Of a DNA stretch of 64,000 nt, positions 1-11,726 are shown in pieces; position 1 is the first letter of the stretch, and every line of letters begins with the position of its first letter. Origin of the DNA: Amorphophallus konjac (Eukaryota > Streptophyta > Magnoliopsida > Alismatales > Araceae). The stretch covers positions 77,847,731 through 77,911,730 of the forward strand of contig CM040117.1 of the NCBI GenBank assembly GCA_022559845.1. Direction: 5' to 3'. The translations under genes and the position numbers were made by a program. The notes under the pieces are model-generated. The model had not been told where the DNA came from and did no database searches. It saw nothing but the letters and a program-made list of their open reading frames with translations.

Positions 1-760
1 CGGCGGCCTTCCCCATTGATTCGGCGGCGAGGCCCACACCCCCCTTGTATCATCGGCCTCCATCCCACTCTCCCCGATTGATCCGACGCGGCCTCCCCAT
101 TGAACCGGTGACAGAAGAGGAAAACACAAAAAAGAAGAAGAACGGAGGTGATCCGGCGACTCATCCCCTCCCCATTTATCCGGCGGCCTTCCCCACTGAG
201 CCAGTGGCATGGCCCACACCCCCCTTGAATCGATGGCCCCATGCGGCCCTCATCCGGTGGACAGAATTAAAAAACAAAGAACGGGAAATGCTTTAGACGG
301 ATGAACAGTGATTGAGAAACATCACTTCTCGCACTATTCATTTCATTGCGTCGGATCAGTGTCTCCTGCCGGATCATGTCAAGGGTGAAGCAACAAAAAG
401 AGAAGAAGAAAAGAAAGATAAAAAAGGAATAAGAGAAGGAGGGTATTTAATGCTCGTTTGGCGGACTATGGAAGGACGCCTGCGCAGGCAGTTTATCCGC
501 CGTATTAACTAACAGGTAAAGCCCGGGCTTCACTCGAAGACTGGCTGGAGGACTCGCTCAGTCGCCTCTTACGCCCATTAACGGCAACCTTCGAGAACAG
601 CTACTAAGCTGAGAATGTCATCAACATCGCAACTAGTTGGCCTCAACATAATAAATCCTTGTCCCAAACTTTTAGATATCACTGCCCATGGGTCATCGGA
701 GCCCCCTCGTAGGCTAGTCCTCGGGGTTTCCAAGCCTAGTTCAGGCTATGGGGTAGCTGT
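1..760. repeat. Left half of an old repeat split by the 761-11726 insertion
   Basis: No gene is recognisable. The first 250 bases contain two related blocks about 180 bases apart (starting at 1 and 181), both built around CGGCGGCCTTCCCCA and a GGCCCACACCCCCCTTG stretch. The word ATCCGGCGG/GATCCGG recurs here and again at 13053-13240, which fits the idea that 1-760 and 11727-14095 were one contiguous repeat before the insertion. Imperfect target-site copies, GCTGT at 756-760 and GATGT at 11727-11731, support that join. The short open frames are not convincing. Confidence 0.5.
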
Positions 761-1008
761 TGTAACGCCTCGGATTTTCTCAGATATTTATCGGATCAAG
801 ATCCGTGGGTTTCGGATCACCTTTGTGGGTCTCGGATTGAGTTTAGCGGTTTACGCATGTTTTTATCTGTCGGACCTTCGGAACCCCGTGTAGGGCGAAC
901 CGTTGCGTTCTCCGACTCTGGGACGTTACCACTGCGTTGTGCGTTTTCCGAGGATCGTGGGGAGTATTTTTCTCTATTTTTTGTATTTTCCAAAATTTCT
1001 AGATTTTC

Positions 1009-1018
1009 TATATATAAA
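1009..1018 (+). promoter_or_regulatory. TATA box of the 5' LTR
   Basis: TATATATAAA is followed by a long CT-rich stretch, a common plant core-promoter arrangement. The same sequence occurs at 8841-8850 in the right LTR. Transcription of the element would start shortly downstream, but the exact start cannot be read from sequence. Confidence 0.55.
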
Positions 1019-1779
1019 CCCCCTTTTCTCTCTCTCCCTATCTCTCATTTCTCTCTTCTCCAGTGAATTGTTTCAAGACCGATGTCACTTTCTTAATTGT
1101 ATTTGCTTTTATTTTATCGATCCATCAGAACAAGATTTACTTGATTGATACGTGTACCAACACAACGACATAGATTTATTCAATTTGATTGAATGATGTC
1201 TTATGGTTAATCTTGGGGTAAACGGTTTACACTGCTTATGTTTACTTCCACTTTACTCGTGTACATAGGGAATGAGAATGAATTTTCTTACTGCTCCCTC
1301 TCTCTTCTCACGCTCTCTCCTCTCTCCCTCGCTTCTCCGACGGCCGACGGAGCGGGATGGGGGCGACGGCGAGGTTCATGGGACAGAGGACGGGTCGAGG
1401 ATCGGGGGACGGAGGCGCGGCGAAGCTCGGCCGCGAGTTCGGGGCGCCGTGAGGGTTTAATGGCATTTTCTTCCCGGATCGGCGTCCACGGCGTGTCAAA
1501 TTTTCGGTGGAGGTAGGGAGATGGATCCCCAGCTCGTGTACTTCCATTCCCACGATTTTGGTAGGCCGTGGTGAGCCGAGCGGGCTTATTTGAGCATTTT
1601 GGGGGGAAATGCATATTTTTGGGGAGTGAGCCAGATCTAGCATTTTAACCACATTTTTGGGGTTTAAATGGGTCCTCTCGGTGCTAGAGAGGTTGGGGAC
1701 AAGTTTCCCCTTGTTTTCTCCTTCACGTGGGCGTGAACGGGGCGTGGAATGGAGTTTTCCACTGTTTTCTCCTTTTTCG

Positions 1780-2330
1780 GGGTCGAGCCGCCATAGCGGT
1801 CGTTTCAGAAACCACTAAGGTGTTAAGTAGTCATATTGAGACCGCTAAGGTCCCCCTTATGTCGGAAGGTTTTGCAGTCGCTCGATAGACCGCCTGAAGA
1901 GTTTAGTGGCCTGGTGTGGACCGCCATGCACCTTCCAGCGGTCAGGCCAGGACCGTCTATGGTCTTCATCGTAACGGGCATGTGTCGATCTGAGGGTGAC
2001 CGCCTAGGTCCCACGGCGGCCTCGCGACAGACCGCTATTCTCCGAAGAGTGGCCAGAGCATGACCGTTTTACGTTTTGGAGTCGTTCAAGGTCAGGAGGG
2101 GTAGCGGCCATGCAACTGACCGCTAGGTGACACCCAGCGGTCAGGCAATGGACCGCCATCCTTCTTGGCGCTCGGGGAGTGACCGCCTGGGTTTCGAGGG
2201 CATTTGGGGCTATACGGTCCTGGATGGACCGCTAAGCCAGGTTTTGTAGTCCTAGCCAGACCGCCAGGCTAAATGATGGCCCTGAGAGGACCGCCACTCT
2301 GCTTCTCGTGCTAGCAGTGTTCCGTTTGCA
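1780..2330. repeat. GACCGC word array in the 5' LTR
   Basis: About a dozen copies of GACCGC or GACCGT, together with the inverse GCGGTC or ACGGTC, lie within 550 bases. Several pairs can fold, for example AGCGGTC ... GGACCGCC. The same array is at 9355-9870 in the right LTR, where some words have lost the C-G step by transition. Confidence 0.7.
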
Positions 2331-3167
2331 TCGTGTTGACTCCCGGTCGACCCGGTTGTGACCCAATGGTCGACCTTCGGTCTCATGGATGTCCCGGACA
2401 CCTCGTGGGTTCCGTGACTGAGTTTTGGGTGTCCAGAGGTACCGAGTTACCTCGATTAGCATGCCTGTGGGTTTGGAGGGTCCGAGTGACCCTTTGTGTT
2501 CCGGGCTTCTGTGTTCTCGCTAGAACGAGTCACTATGCTTCGGTGTGAGTGCGGTGGGGTTTCCCCGCACGTCGTGAGTTTCTCCAGAAGGTGGTTTCTG
2601 AGTGGGCCATGTGTGTGGCCTTGGACTGCGAGTCTAGTCAACCAGCCAGGGGCTGGAGGGTTTTCTTCATTCCCTTTGGAAGGGATTGAGCTCGGCGGTC
2701 ATGAGCAGGCTTGAGCATTATATTATCGTGGTTTCTGACCTAGGGATAGGCCAAATTGACGGCCTGGAGCTGTCTTTGTACAACAGTCTTGACCCTGAGT
2801 CCTGTGAATCAAAGACCATTGGTTTAATAGGTTTTACTGGACTGCCTACAGTCCGGTGGCACGGTGCCACCTGTTTCTCGAGCGGGGAGTGATAGGGCTT
2901 GTGAGTAGCCTGTCCGTGTTCCGGTGGTTTCCACCGAGAGTCGTTTCTGTGGTGACCCCCATTGGTTGTAGCTTCCTAGGCATGCTTGTGCCGACCCACC
3001 TAGAGTTAGGTGGAGAGCTACAGTAGCTACCTGGGCACGCGTGTGCTGACCCACCTACTCGGTAGGTGGAGAGATACACCCGAGAGAGATGGTTTTTAGG
3101 CTGGTTACCGTAGGGCCCCCACGTGCAGCCTGAGTTCAGGCTTCGGGGGAAGAACCAGCCAGAGGGT

Positions 3168-5033
3168 TGTAGATCTCTTTAAAAATCCACTTAAATATAA
3201 AAAGCAATAGATATGATGAAAGCAATAAAATAGCACGAGGTGCTAAAAGGAGGTTGTGATCGCCAGAGATGCGAACGCCTCAAAAGATATAACAATTAAT
3301 GAAGGGGAGAGATCGCGAAGAATACCTTGAAAGTGCGGGGATGTGAGTGCTCCTTTCTCTTCTAATCGGCCGGCCGATGAAGAGAGTTCTTTCTCTTGAT
3401 TACCCTTGCAAAAATAACAAACACCAATAAAAGATGTGAATTAGAACATGGTGTGTGTAGCATCAATCCTTAAAAGATATGAGCATGTAAACATATGTGA
3501 GAACACACCTTAAGGGTGGTTGCCCTTAAACCCCTATGCAAAGAGGGTGTGGGGAGATGAATGATGATATGCATAAAAAATAAGAAAACAAGTGGAAAGA
3601 GTGCAAGAGTGCACTAAGGGGAGATCTCAATATGATGGTTGAGAAAAATCAATAACAATGAAATATGATGCATGAACTATGAACTATAATGGAAAAAAAG
3701 GGAGATAAGATAAAAAAAATCTTTTTATTGGTTCCTTGGCTTGAATGCTCAATGGGGAGGAAGCTTGAAAGATGTTGATCGTCGGAAGAAAATCCTCCTT
3801 TGCCACAGCCTTCCTTCGGTTCCTGTAAAAAGAAAAGAAGAAAAAGAGGAAGAGGGACAGACAGAAGAAGAAGAAGAAAAAGATAGAAGAAGAAGAAGAA
3901 GAAGAAGAAGAAGAAGAAGCATAAGAAGAAAAAGAAGAAGACGGCAGAAGAAGAGAAACAGAAGAAGAAAGAAACACACAAGAAGAAGAAGAAAATAGAA
4001 GGAGACAGAAGAAGAATACGGAAGACAGAAGAAGAAAAAAAAGTAGGGAGGAGTGGAACCGAAGAAAACAACGGAGGGAGGAGTATCCAACCGATCAACA
4101 GAGACGAAAGCCTCTATTAATAAGATCGAATAAGGGATAAGAAGGAAAGAGTCCAAAGGAGGAAAAGATAAGAATGGGCAAGAGCCCAAACGAAGCAGGG
4201 ATCCTGTGGGGAAAGGCCACGTTCGTTCGGAGCACAAAAGTGAAACACGACCTGGCTCAGGGCGTCAATTCAAGAATTGACGACCTCCCGAAGGGCGTCT
4301 TTTAAAAACACGCCCTGTACAAGGGCGTTAACTCCTGGATCATTTTTAGAAATGAAATTGAAACACGTCTGAGTCAAAGGCGTTAATTAAAAAACGCCTT
4401 AACAAAGGACGTTAATTAAAAAATTCGAAATAGGGCCATTTTTCATTTCTCAATATTATTTTCTCATTTTTTAGGTGGAGGTGCATCTCGTCGCCCTGAT
4501 TCCAACGACTATTTTTGTGAATTTTTCTGACACCCGGAAGGCCACCAAATCACTTCTGGAAGGGGGTTAAAAATAATATTAAAATAATCTATTTGAAAGA
4601 CACGACCGTGAGTAAGGCGTGACTTAATTTTTTTGATTTTTTATTCTTTTCACATTCAAAGTAACGCCCATGGTTAAGTCGTTAATTTCTAAAAAATTCC
4701 GAAAAATTCCCAGAAAAATCCAGAAAAATGGAAATTTGAAAGAATGGACGCCCTCCAGTATAGTCGTCAATTTTTTAAGAAACGCCCATGTATAAGTCGT
4801 TATTTAAAAGACGCCCCAGATCAAGTCGTTATTTCTAAAAAATAGAAAAAAATGCCCATAAAATCCAGAAAAATCCAAAAAAATAGGAAAAAATAGGAAA
4901 AGGGTAAAAAAAGGGAGAAATCTAAAAAAAGTGGGAAAAACCACTCAAATAGAACTAATTTGAGGGTCAAATTGGGACATTACAAGGCAATATGAGATGT
5001 ACTCACAGTAACGTCAATTTTGGCGTGTCTACA
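3168..5033. mobile_element. Solo LTR nested in the 5' LTR
   Basis: The insert begins TGTAGA and ends TCTACA, a 6-base inverted terminus of LTR type. It is flanked by perfect copies of AGGGT (3163-3167 and 5034-5038). The right LTR of the host element has the uninterrupted site at about 10737-10742. There is no internal region, primer site or second LTR, so this is the usual product of recombination between two LTRs of a former full element. The family is not recognised. The 3' part contains several copies of an ACGCCC ... AAGTCGTTA word. Confidence 0.9.
3831..4040. repeat. GAA-rich microsatellite in the solo LTR
   Basis: An almost uninterrupted purine run built from GAA/GAAGA units. It produces the long Phe/Ser/Leu-rich minus-strand open frames at 3649-4237, which are not genes. 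Confidence 0.85.
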
Positions 5034-6024
5034 AGGGTCAGACCTAGGGCACATGGTCTGTGTGTGCACACGTGGTTGGGGGCTGTCAGACCCGCGCTGA
5101 CGAGCGCGATCCCAACTAGTCCTTGTTCGTGGTACTAGTTACTGCTGAGTCTCTATCTCTGCTTGGGGAATTATAGAGAGACAGCTGAGGTGCGGTGTAA
5201 GACATCAATGGACGCATCCGGCCTTGCTTCTGGTGGACAGGTGCCCCATCATGGGACGTGAGTTTTCGTGACCCTAGAGTTCATTTTCTGGCCACGAGGC
5301 ATGGTTTCCCGGACCGTTTCCATGGATTTTCCGAGGTTTTCGCCAAGGACACTCGGTTGGATTACCGAGGCTTCACCCCCTTGGCTGGGTCAGGGTTCAC
5401 AACAACGAGGTCGTGATTGTACCCGTGGACCAGGTGGTCCAGGTTCGGCCCCATCTTTGTGGCAGGCCTTTTCGGTAGAGTTACCGCGCGCTTTCCCTCG
5501 ATAGCTATGGTGTTAGGTAGTTCATTGGTCCCCCGACCGTGAGATTAGGGAGTGTTTCGATGTACGGTAGGAGTAGATGTTATGCCGAGTTTTTATTGGC
5601 CACCGATTTGTTGTTCCTACTGTAGTTACTACTTTCCGTTACTGCCGTTGTTCTCGATTGGGGTTTCGCGGTATCGCTACTGAGCCAGTGACAGAAGGCT
5701 CACCCCTACTTTTCAGGTGCGGCAGTTCTTCCTCGAGGTCGAGGGTGCTGTGCTGAGATTCTTAGTTGCCAGCTCGATGGGCCGAGTGTTCGCTCGATGT
5801 TGGGTATGTTCTTCTGCCTTAAACTGTACTTTCTGTTGGACTGGACTTTATTGTAGTTGTTTATTTATTTCTATTAATTGTTGAATTATCCTACTTTATT
5901 TCCTATTTCTTTGTAACTCCACACTCCTTTTTAGCCCTTCCGAGCCCCGGCCCGTGCGCGACGGGCCAGGATTCGAATGGTATCGGGTTCCTTTCCTGGT
6001 ATCTAGATCTTGGGTCGTTACAGT

Positions 6025-6036
6025 TGGTATCAGAGC
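6025..6036 (+). other. Primer-binding site
   Basis: TGGTATCAGAGC starts three bases after the end of the 5' LTR. It is complementary to the 3' end of plant initiator-methionine tRNA, the usual minus-strand primer of plant Ty3/gypsy and many Ty1/copia elements. Confidence 0.85.
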
Positions 6037-8582
6037 ATGATTGTGGACGTACATGGGAATTCGAGATATTGTAGTGATCAGAGTCCATAAGGTCCAGTAC
6101 AGTCGGCAGCTGGCATAGGGTTTTGTGCATGTTTTTCGCTTGGTTTCTCGCATAAGAGCTTGAGGGCGCGACGTTGGCGCTGTGAATGTGGTTGCTATTT
6201 TGTGGAGTGCTGGTGTAGGGCCCAAGGGATGTGATAGAGAGATTTCTTCCTGATGGGTGGTGGCCCCGGTTGTGCTGCGTTGGCAGAGGTTGCTGGCAAG
6301 CGTGAGTTCGCGGTGTTGCGTTCGAGGTATTTGCAGCGAGGTCAGGTGGCTGGCGAGGATTGTTCATGGTTGAGAAGCCATGAGCGTGCTCTGAGGGAGC
6401 TGTCATTGGTTTGGCCACTCCATTCTGAGGTTTATCTGGCCCCTGAGGTGTTAATATTGTGGTTTGACGTGTCGGAGCGGGTGCTCTGGTCGAGAAAATT
6501 GCTCTGGCGAGCAGAGGATCTTCTATTGAGCTATTGATTTGCCGAGCCTGATGTTCTTGTCATGCTCTATGGCGTCATAAATGATGTGTCGGTCCCGATT
6601 ATTTTGTGGATTATGAGGCAGGATTGGGCGGAGTTGTCCCAGTAAGTTCTTGCTCCTGCGCTTTTGCGTGTCAATGGGTTGTGTTTACCCTGGGTTTGGT
6701 TTGAGATGTGAAGGTTTCGTGGTAAGTTTGAGACCCAAGGATGAGCGTTGGCGGTTGCCGATTATGGCTCGTGTTGCAGCTCGAGGCATGGTGTGTCGCA
6801 ATTCGAGGAATTGTAGCGGTGGGCCATCGAGAGATGATGTGATCGTGGTCCGACGAGACACTGGGCGAGTGTTGTCGGTGGAGCTGACCTATTGGAAGTG
6901 ATGGTTTTCTTGGTGCTGGAAGGTGCTGTTCCCAGCGTGTGCAAGATTCGAGGTCAGGTCAAGCATGGAGTTTTCCTTCCGTTGGTCGGAGGTATATTGA
7001 GTGTTTCCCTTGGTTGGAAGATGTCGTGTTTTGCCAAGGTTCGTCATCTTGCATCGTGTGATCGGATTGGTTGGCCTTTGTGTGCCATGAAGTCCATGCG
7101 AGACACGTCCTGTGTTTTGGCAAGGTGGTTGCTTGTGAGAAGTCGTTCCCATTTCCCTTGGTGTGTAAGGGTGTTGGTGTTACTCTAGAAGGATGTGTGC
7201 CGGTTGGGTGGTGTTCGTGAAAATTTGTGGCTGGTGTTGTGGTTCCTGATGTGTTGAGGATTGAAGCCTGCGGAGTTGCAGAGGATTATCGGGATGGTGG
7301 ATCCCGTGTCATTGTGGTTGACTGTGCGCGTAGATTAGAGTGCGTAGCGGAAGCCTAGTGGGCCATAACCCACAGGTTTAGGATCGCAGCGTTGGTTGCT
7401 ACGGGCAGATTCCTGAGCATGCGTAGGGCATCAGAGGATTGGTTTCTCGGTGTGAGATGTGTTGTTGTCGTGCCGTTGCTAGAGGTATTATGGTTCGTGG
7501 CACTGGAAAGATGGAGAATTGGAGAAATGCGTTGGCAAGTGTGCCGCATGAGTGCCCAATTTTTGTGTTGGAAGTTGTGTTCTCGGTTGAGATTGTGCTT
7601 TGGAGAAGTGATCTCTGAGAGATTATGGGTCCCAGTTGGTAGGTGCGAGCGGCTGGCGAGGTTGGCCGAGTGGTCGACCATGGTAAGATGTGTATCCGTG
7701 TGCATTGGTCATGGCGCTGTTGACTATGTTGCTGTGGTGGAAGGTGGCACGTTCCTATTTTAGAGTTGTGTGCTGTGAATTGCTCAGGTTGTGTCCCGTG
7801 GCCCTGTGGTAAGAGCGGAATCGAGATTGGTAGGCGTCCACTTGGAGTAATTGAGATGATCGAGATAGGATTTGATGATATAGGACGGTGGTCGATGCTT
7901 GTGTGTGGAGGTCTCTGAAGAGAGGTTGACGTGGGAATGGTGGTCCCTGGTCCATGACCAGCAAGGGAGGATTCCTCTGTAAGTCTGAGTCAAGTGACGT
8001 GAGGACCGAGGAGAGACCTTATCATATGGTTTCTACATGTTCCCCTGAGAGGGTAGAGTTGGCATGATGATATGTCTGGATGTGGTGTTGGTCTGTGCGA
8101 GAGTCAGCGGATGGCTTGTCGTGATTTGGATCGCACCTGTTGGGCCGGTGAAGGCTTCCCGTTGACGAGTGTCTGGTGACCGATGATTGGTCTTTCACAG
8201 GCAGAAGATGCTGGTGGTTGCGCTTCGAGAACGGTGAGAATCGTGTGCATGTGAGGTCTTTGGTGGCCATTTTCGTGATGTGCTTTTTCCTTGATTGGAT
8301 CTAGGAATTGTGGAAGTTTGTCCTCTGGCAGAGTTGGTATCCGTGCAGCTGAGGAAATGCCAGACTTGTGCTTTTATGTTATGCCTACTCTGATGATCGG
8401 AGTGTGCGATGTACAGAGCGAGGCGTTGTTCGTGATTAAAGTCTGGCCATATCTCTCAGGATCGGTGTTTTCGTGAGAATTGAGGTTTTCTGTGCTGGGG
8501 CCCTGACAGCGTTGTCAGTTGGTTCGGTGTTCTTCCCCTGTGACCTGGCCCTTGTCTTGAATTTTTAGGATGACATTCTTAT

Positions 8583-8595
8583 AAGGGGAGGAGGC
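8583..8595 (+). other. Polypurine tract
   Basis: A run of A and G (AAGGGGAGGAGG then C) ends immediately before the TGTAATG start of the right LTR. This is where plus-strand DNA synthesis is primed and fixes the element's orientation as +. Confidence 0.75.
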
Positions 8596-11500
8596 TGTAA
8601 TGCCCTGGATTCTCTTAGATATTTATCATATCAAGATTTGTGGGTTTTGGATCACTTTTGTGGGTCCCGGATTGAGTTTAGTGGTTTACGCGTGTTTTTG
8701 CCTGTCGGACCTTCAGAACCCCATGTAGGGCGAACCGTTGCGTCCGACTACGGGACGTTACCACTGCATTGTGCATTTTTTGAGGATCGAGGGGAGTATT
8801 TTTCCCTATTTTTGATATTTTCTAGAATTTTTGGATTTTCTATATATAAACCCCCTTTTCTCTCTCTCCCATCTCTCATTTCTCTCTTCTCTCCCTCTCT
8901 TTTCTCACGCTCTCTCCTCTCTCCCTCTCTTCTCCGGCGGCCGACAGAGCGGGATGGGGGCGAGGCCGTGAGGTTCATGAGGTAGAGGATGGGTCGAGGA
9001 TCGGGGGACGGAGGCGCGGCGAAGCTCGACCGTGAGTTCGGGGCGCCGTAAGCGTTTAACGGCATTTTCTTCGCAGATCGGCGTCCACAATGCGTCAAAT
9101 ATTCGATGGAGGTAGGGAGATGGATCCCAGCTCGTGTACTTCCATTCCTGTGATTTTGGTAGGTTGTCGTGAGCCGAACGGGCTTATTTGAGTATTTTGG
9201 AGAAATGCATGTTTTTGGAGAGTGAGCCAGATCTAGCATTTTAACCGTATTTTTGGGATTTAAATGGGTTGGGGACTAGTTTCCCCTTGTTTTCCCCTTC
9301 ACGTGGGCGTGAATGGGGCGTGGAATGGAGTTTTCCACCGTTTTTGCCATTTTCGGGGTCGGACCGCCATAGCAGTCGTTTCAGAAACCGCTAAGGTGTT
9401 AAGTAGTCATGTTGAGATCGCCAAGGTCCCCCTTATGTCGGTAGGTTTTACAGTCGCGCAATAGACCGCCTGAAGAGTTTAGTGGCCTGGTGTGGACCGC
9501 CATGCACCTTGTAGTGGTCAGGCCAGGACCGTCTACGGGCTTCATCGTAACGGGCATGTGCCGGCCTGAGGGTGACTGCCTAGGTCCCGCAGCGGCCTCA
9601 CGATTGGCTGCTAATCTCCGAATAGCGGCCAGGGCACGACCGTTTTACGTTTTGGAGTCATTCGAGGTCAGGAGGGGTAGCGGCCATGCAGCTGACCGCT
9701 AGGTGACACCCAGCGGTCAGGCAATGGACTGCCATCCTTCTTGGCGGTCAGAGAGTGACCGCCTAGGTTTCAAGGGCATTTGGGGCTATGCGGTCTTGGC
9801 TGGACCGCTAAGCTAGGTTTTGTGATCCTAGCCAGAACGCCAGGCTCAGTGACCGCCCTGAGAGGACCACCACTCTGGTTCTTGTGCTAGCCGTGTTCCG
9901 TTTGCATTGTGTTGACTCCCGATTGACCCAGTTGTGACCCAGTGGTCGACCTTCGGTCTCGTGGATGTCCCAGACACCCCGTGGGTTCCATGACTGAGTT
10001 TTGGGTGTTCGGAGGTACCGAGTTACCTCGATTAGCGTACCCATGGGTTTGGAGGGTCTGGGTGACCCTTTGTGTTCTAGGCTTCTATGTTCTCGCTAGA
10101 TCGAGTCACTGTGCGTCGGTGTGAGTGCGGTAGGGTTTCCCTGCACGTCGTGGGTTTCTCCGGAAGATGGTTTCCGAGTGGGCCATGTGTGTGGCCTTAG
10201 ACTACGAGTCCAGTCAACCAGCCAGGGGCTGGAGGGTTTTCTTGTTCTCTTTGGAAGGGATTGTGCTCGGCGGTCACGAGTTGCCTTGAGCATTATATTA
10301 CTGGGGTTTCTGACCAAGGGATAGGCCAGATTGACGGCCTGGAGCTATCTTTGTACAACGGTCTTGACCTTGAGTCCTGTGACTCAAAGACCATTGGTTT
10401 AATAGGTTTTAGTGGACTGCATAAAGTCCGGTGGCACGGTGCCACCTGTTTCTCGAGCGGGATGTGACAGGGCTTGTGAGTAGCCTGTCCGTGTTCTGGT
10501 GGTTTCCACCGAGAGTCATTTCTGTGGTGACCCCCGTTGGTCGTAGCTTCCTGGGCACGCTTGTGTCAACCCACCTGGAGTTAGGTGGAGAGGTACAGTA
10601 GGTACCTGGGCACGCGTGTGCTGACCCACCTATTGGGTAGGTGGAGAGCTACACCTGAGAGAGATGGTTTTTAGGCTGGTTACCGCAGGGCCCCCACGTG
10701 CAGCCTGAGTTCGGGCTTCGGGGGAAGAACCAGCCAGAGGGTCAGACCTAGGGCACATGGTCTATGTGTGCACACATGGTTGGGGGCTGTCGGACCCGCG
10801 CTGACGAGCGTGACCCCAGCTAGTCCTTGTTCGTGGTACTAGTTACTGCTGAGTCTCTGTCTCCGCCTAGGGCATTGTAGAGAGACAGCTGAGGTGCGGT
10901 GTAAGACGTCAGTAGACGCATCTGGCCTTGCTTCTGGTGGGCAGGTGCCCCATCACGGGACATGAGTTTTCGTGACCCTAGAGTTCATTTTCTGGCCACG
11001 AGGCGTGGTTTCCCGGACCGTTTCCATGGATTTTTCGAGGTTGTCACCAAGGACACTCAGTTGGATTACCGAGGCTTCACCCCCTTGGCTGGGTCAGGGT
11101 TCACGACAATGAGGTCATGATTGTACCCGTGGACCAGGTGGTCCAGGTTCGGCCCCGTCTTTGTGGCAGGTCTTTTCGGCAGAGTTGTCGCGCGCTTTCC
11201 CTCGGTAGCTGTGGTGTTAGGTAGTTCGTTGGTCCCCCGACCGTGAGATCAAGGAGTGTTTCGGTGTACGGTAGGAGTAGATGTAGTGCCGAATTTTTAC
11301 CGGCCACCGGTTTGCTGTTCCTGCTGTAGTTACTACTTTCCGTTACCGCCGTTGTTCTTGGTTGGGGTTCCGCGGGATCCATACTGAGCCAGTGACAGGA
11401 GGCTCACCCCTGCTTTTCGAGTGCGGCGGGTCTTCCTCGAGGTCGAGGGTGCTATGCTGAGGTTCTTAGTTGCCAGCTCGCCGGGTCGAGTGTTCACTCA

Positions 11501-11726
11501 GTGTTGGATACGTTCTTCTGTCTTAGACTGTACTTTCTGTTGGACTAGACTCTACTGTAGTTGTTTATTTATTTCTGTTAATTGTTGAATTGTTTTGCTT
11601 AATTTCCTCTTTATTTGTACCTCCACACTCCTTTTTAGCCCTTCTGTGCCCCGGCTCGTGGGCGACGGGCCAAGATTCGAATGGTATCGGGTTCCTTTCC
11701 CGGTATCTGGATCATGGGTAATTATA
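8596..11726 (+). repeat. 3' LTR of the non-autonomous element
   Basis: 3131 bases. It starts TGTAATGCCC and ends AATTATA, where the left copy has TGTAACGCC and CGTTACA, so both ends have been hit by transitions. It lacks the 232 bases at 1061-1292 and the nested solo LTR. Over the 140 bases compared at 9905-10045 about a tenth of positions differ from the left LTR, nearly all transitions. Confidence 0.85.

Larger units (their letters stand above)
761..6022 (+). repeat. 5' LTR of the non-autonomous element, interrupted by a solo LTR
   Basis: It aligns along its length with 8596-11726. Two differences in content stand out. The 1866-base solo LTR plus one 5-base target copy sits at 3168-5038, and about 232 bases at 1061-1292 have no counterpart in the right LTR. 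Without the nested LTR it is about 3.39 kb. The ends are TGTAACGCC and GTCGTTACA. Confidence 0.85.
6023..8595 (+). other. Interior of the non-autonomous element, no recognisable gene
   Basis: 2.57 kb between primer site and polypurine tract. Open frames on both strands are short (the longest about 170 codons at 5903-6418, minus strand, overlapping the LTR end) and resemble no retrotransposon domain. The composition is TG-rich on the + strand. Either the coding region was replaced by unrelated sequence, as in LARD elements, or it has decayed past recognition. Confidence 0.7.
761..11726 (+). mobile_element. Non-autonomous long-LTR retrotransposon (LARD-like)
   Basis: Two direct LTRs (761-6022 and 8596-11726) flank a 2.6 kb interior. 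A methionine-tRNA type primer-binding site starts three bases after the left LTR, and a purine tract abuts the right LTR, so the element is on the + strand. The left LTR begins TGTAACG and ends CGTTACA. Flanking 5-mers GCTGT and GATGT match at four of five positions. The interior has no gag, protease, reverse transcriptase or integrase that I can recognise, so the element must have depended on a partner for movement. The superfamily is not proven; the primer site and long LTRs fit Ty3/gypsy. Confidence 0.85.

Noticed and set aside
3649..4237. Phe/Leu/Ser-rich minus-strand frames that look like membrane proteins
   Set aside because: They are translations of the GAA/TTC microsatellite inside the solo LTR.
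6025..6036. tRNA gene fragment
   Set aside because: Only the 12-base primer-binding match to initiator-methionine tRNA; no cloverleaf. The same holds for 60841-60852.
5903..8270. Genes in the interior of the non-autonomous element (for example 5903-6418 minus, 7392-7763 plus)
   Set aside because: Short, overlapping on both strands, without motif or codon pattern.
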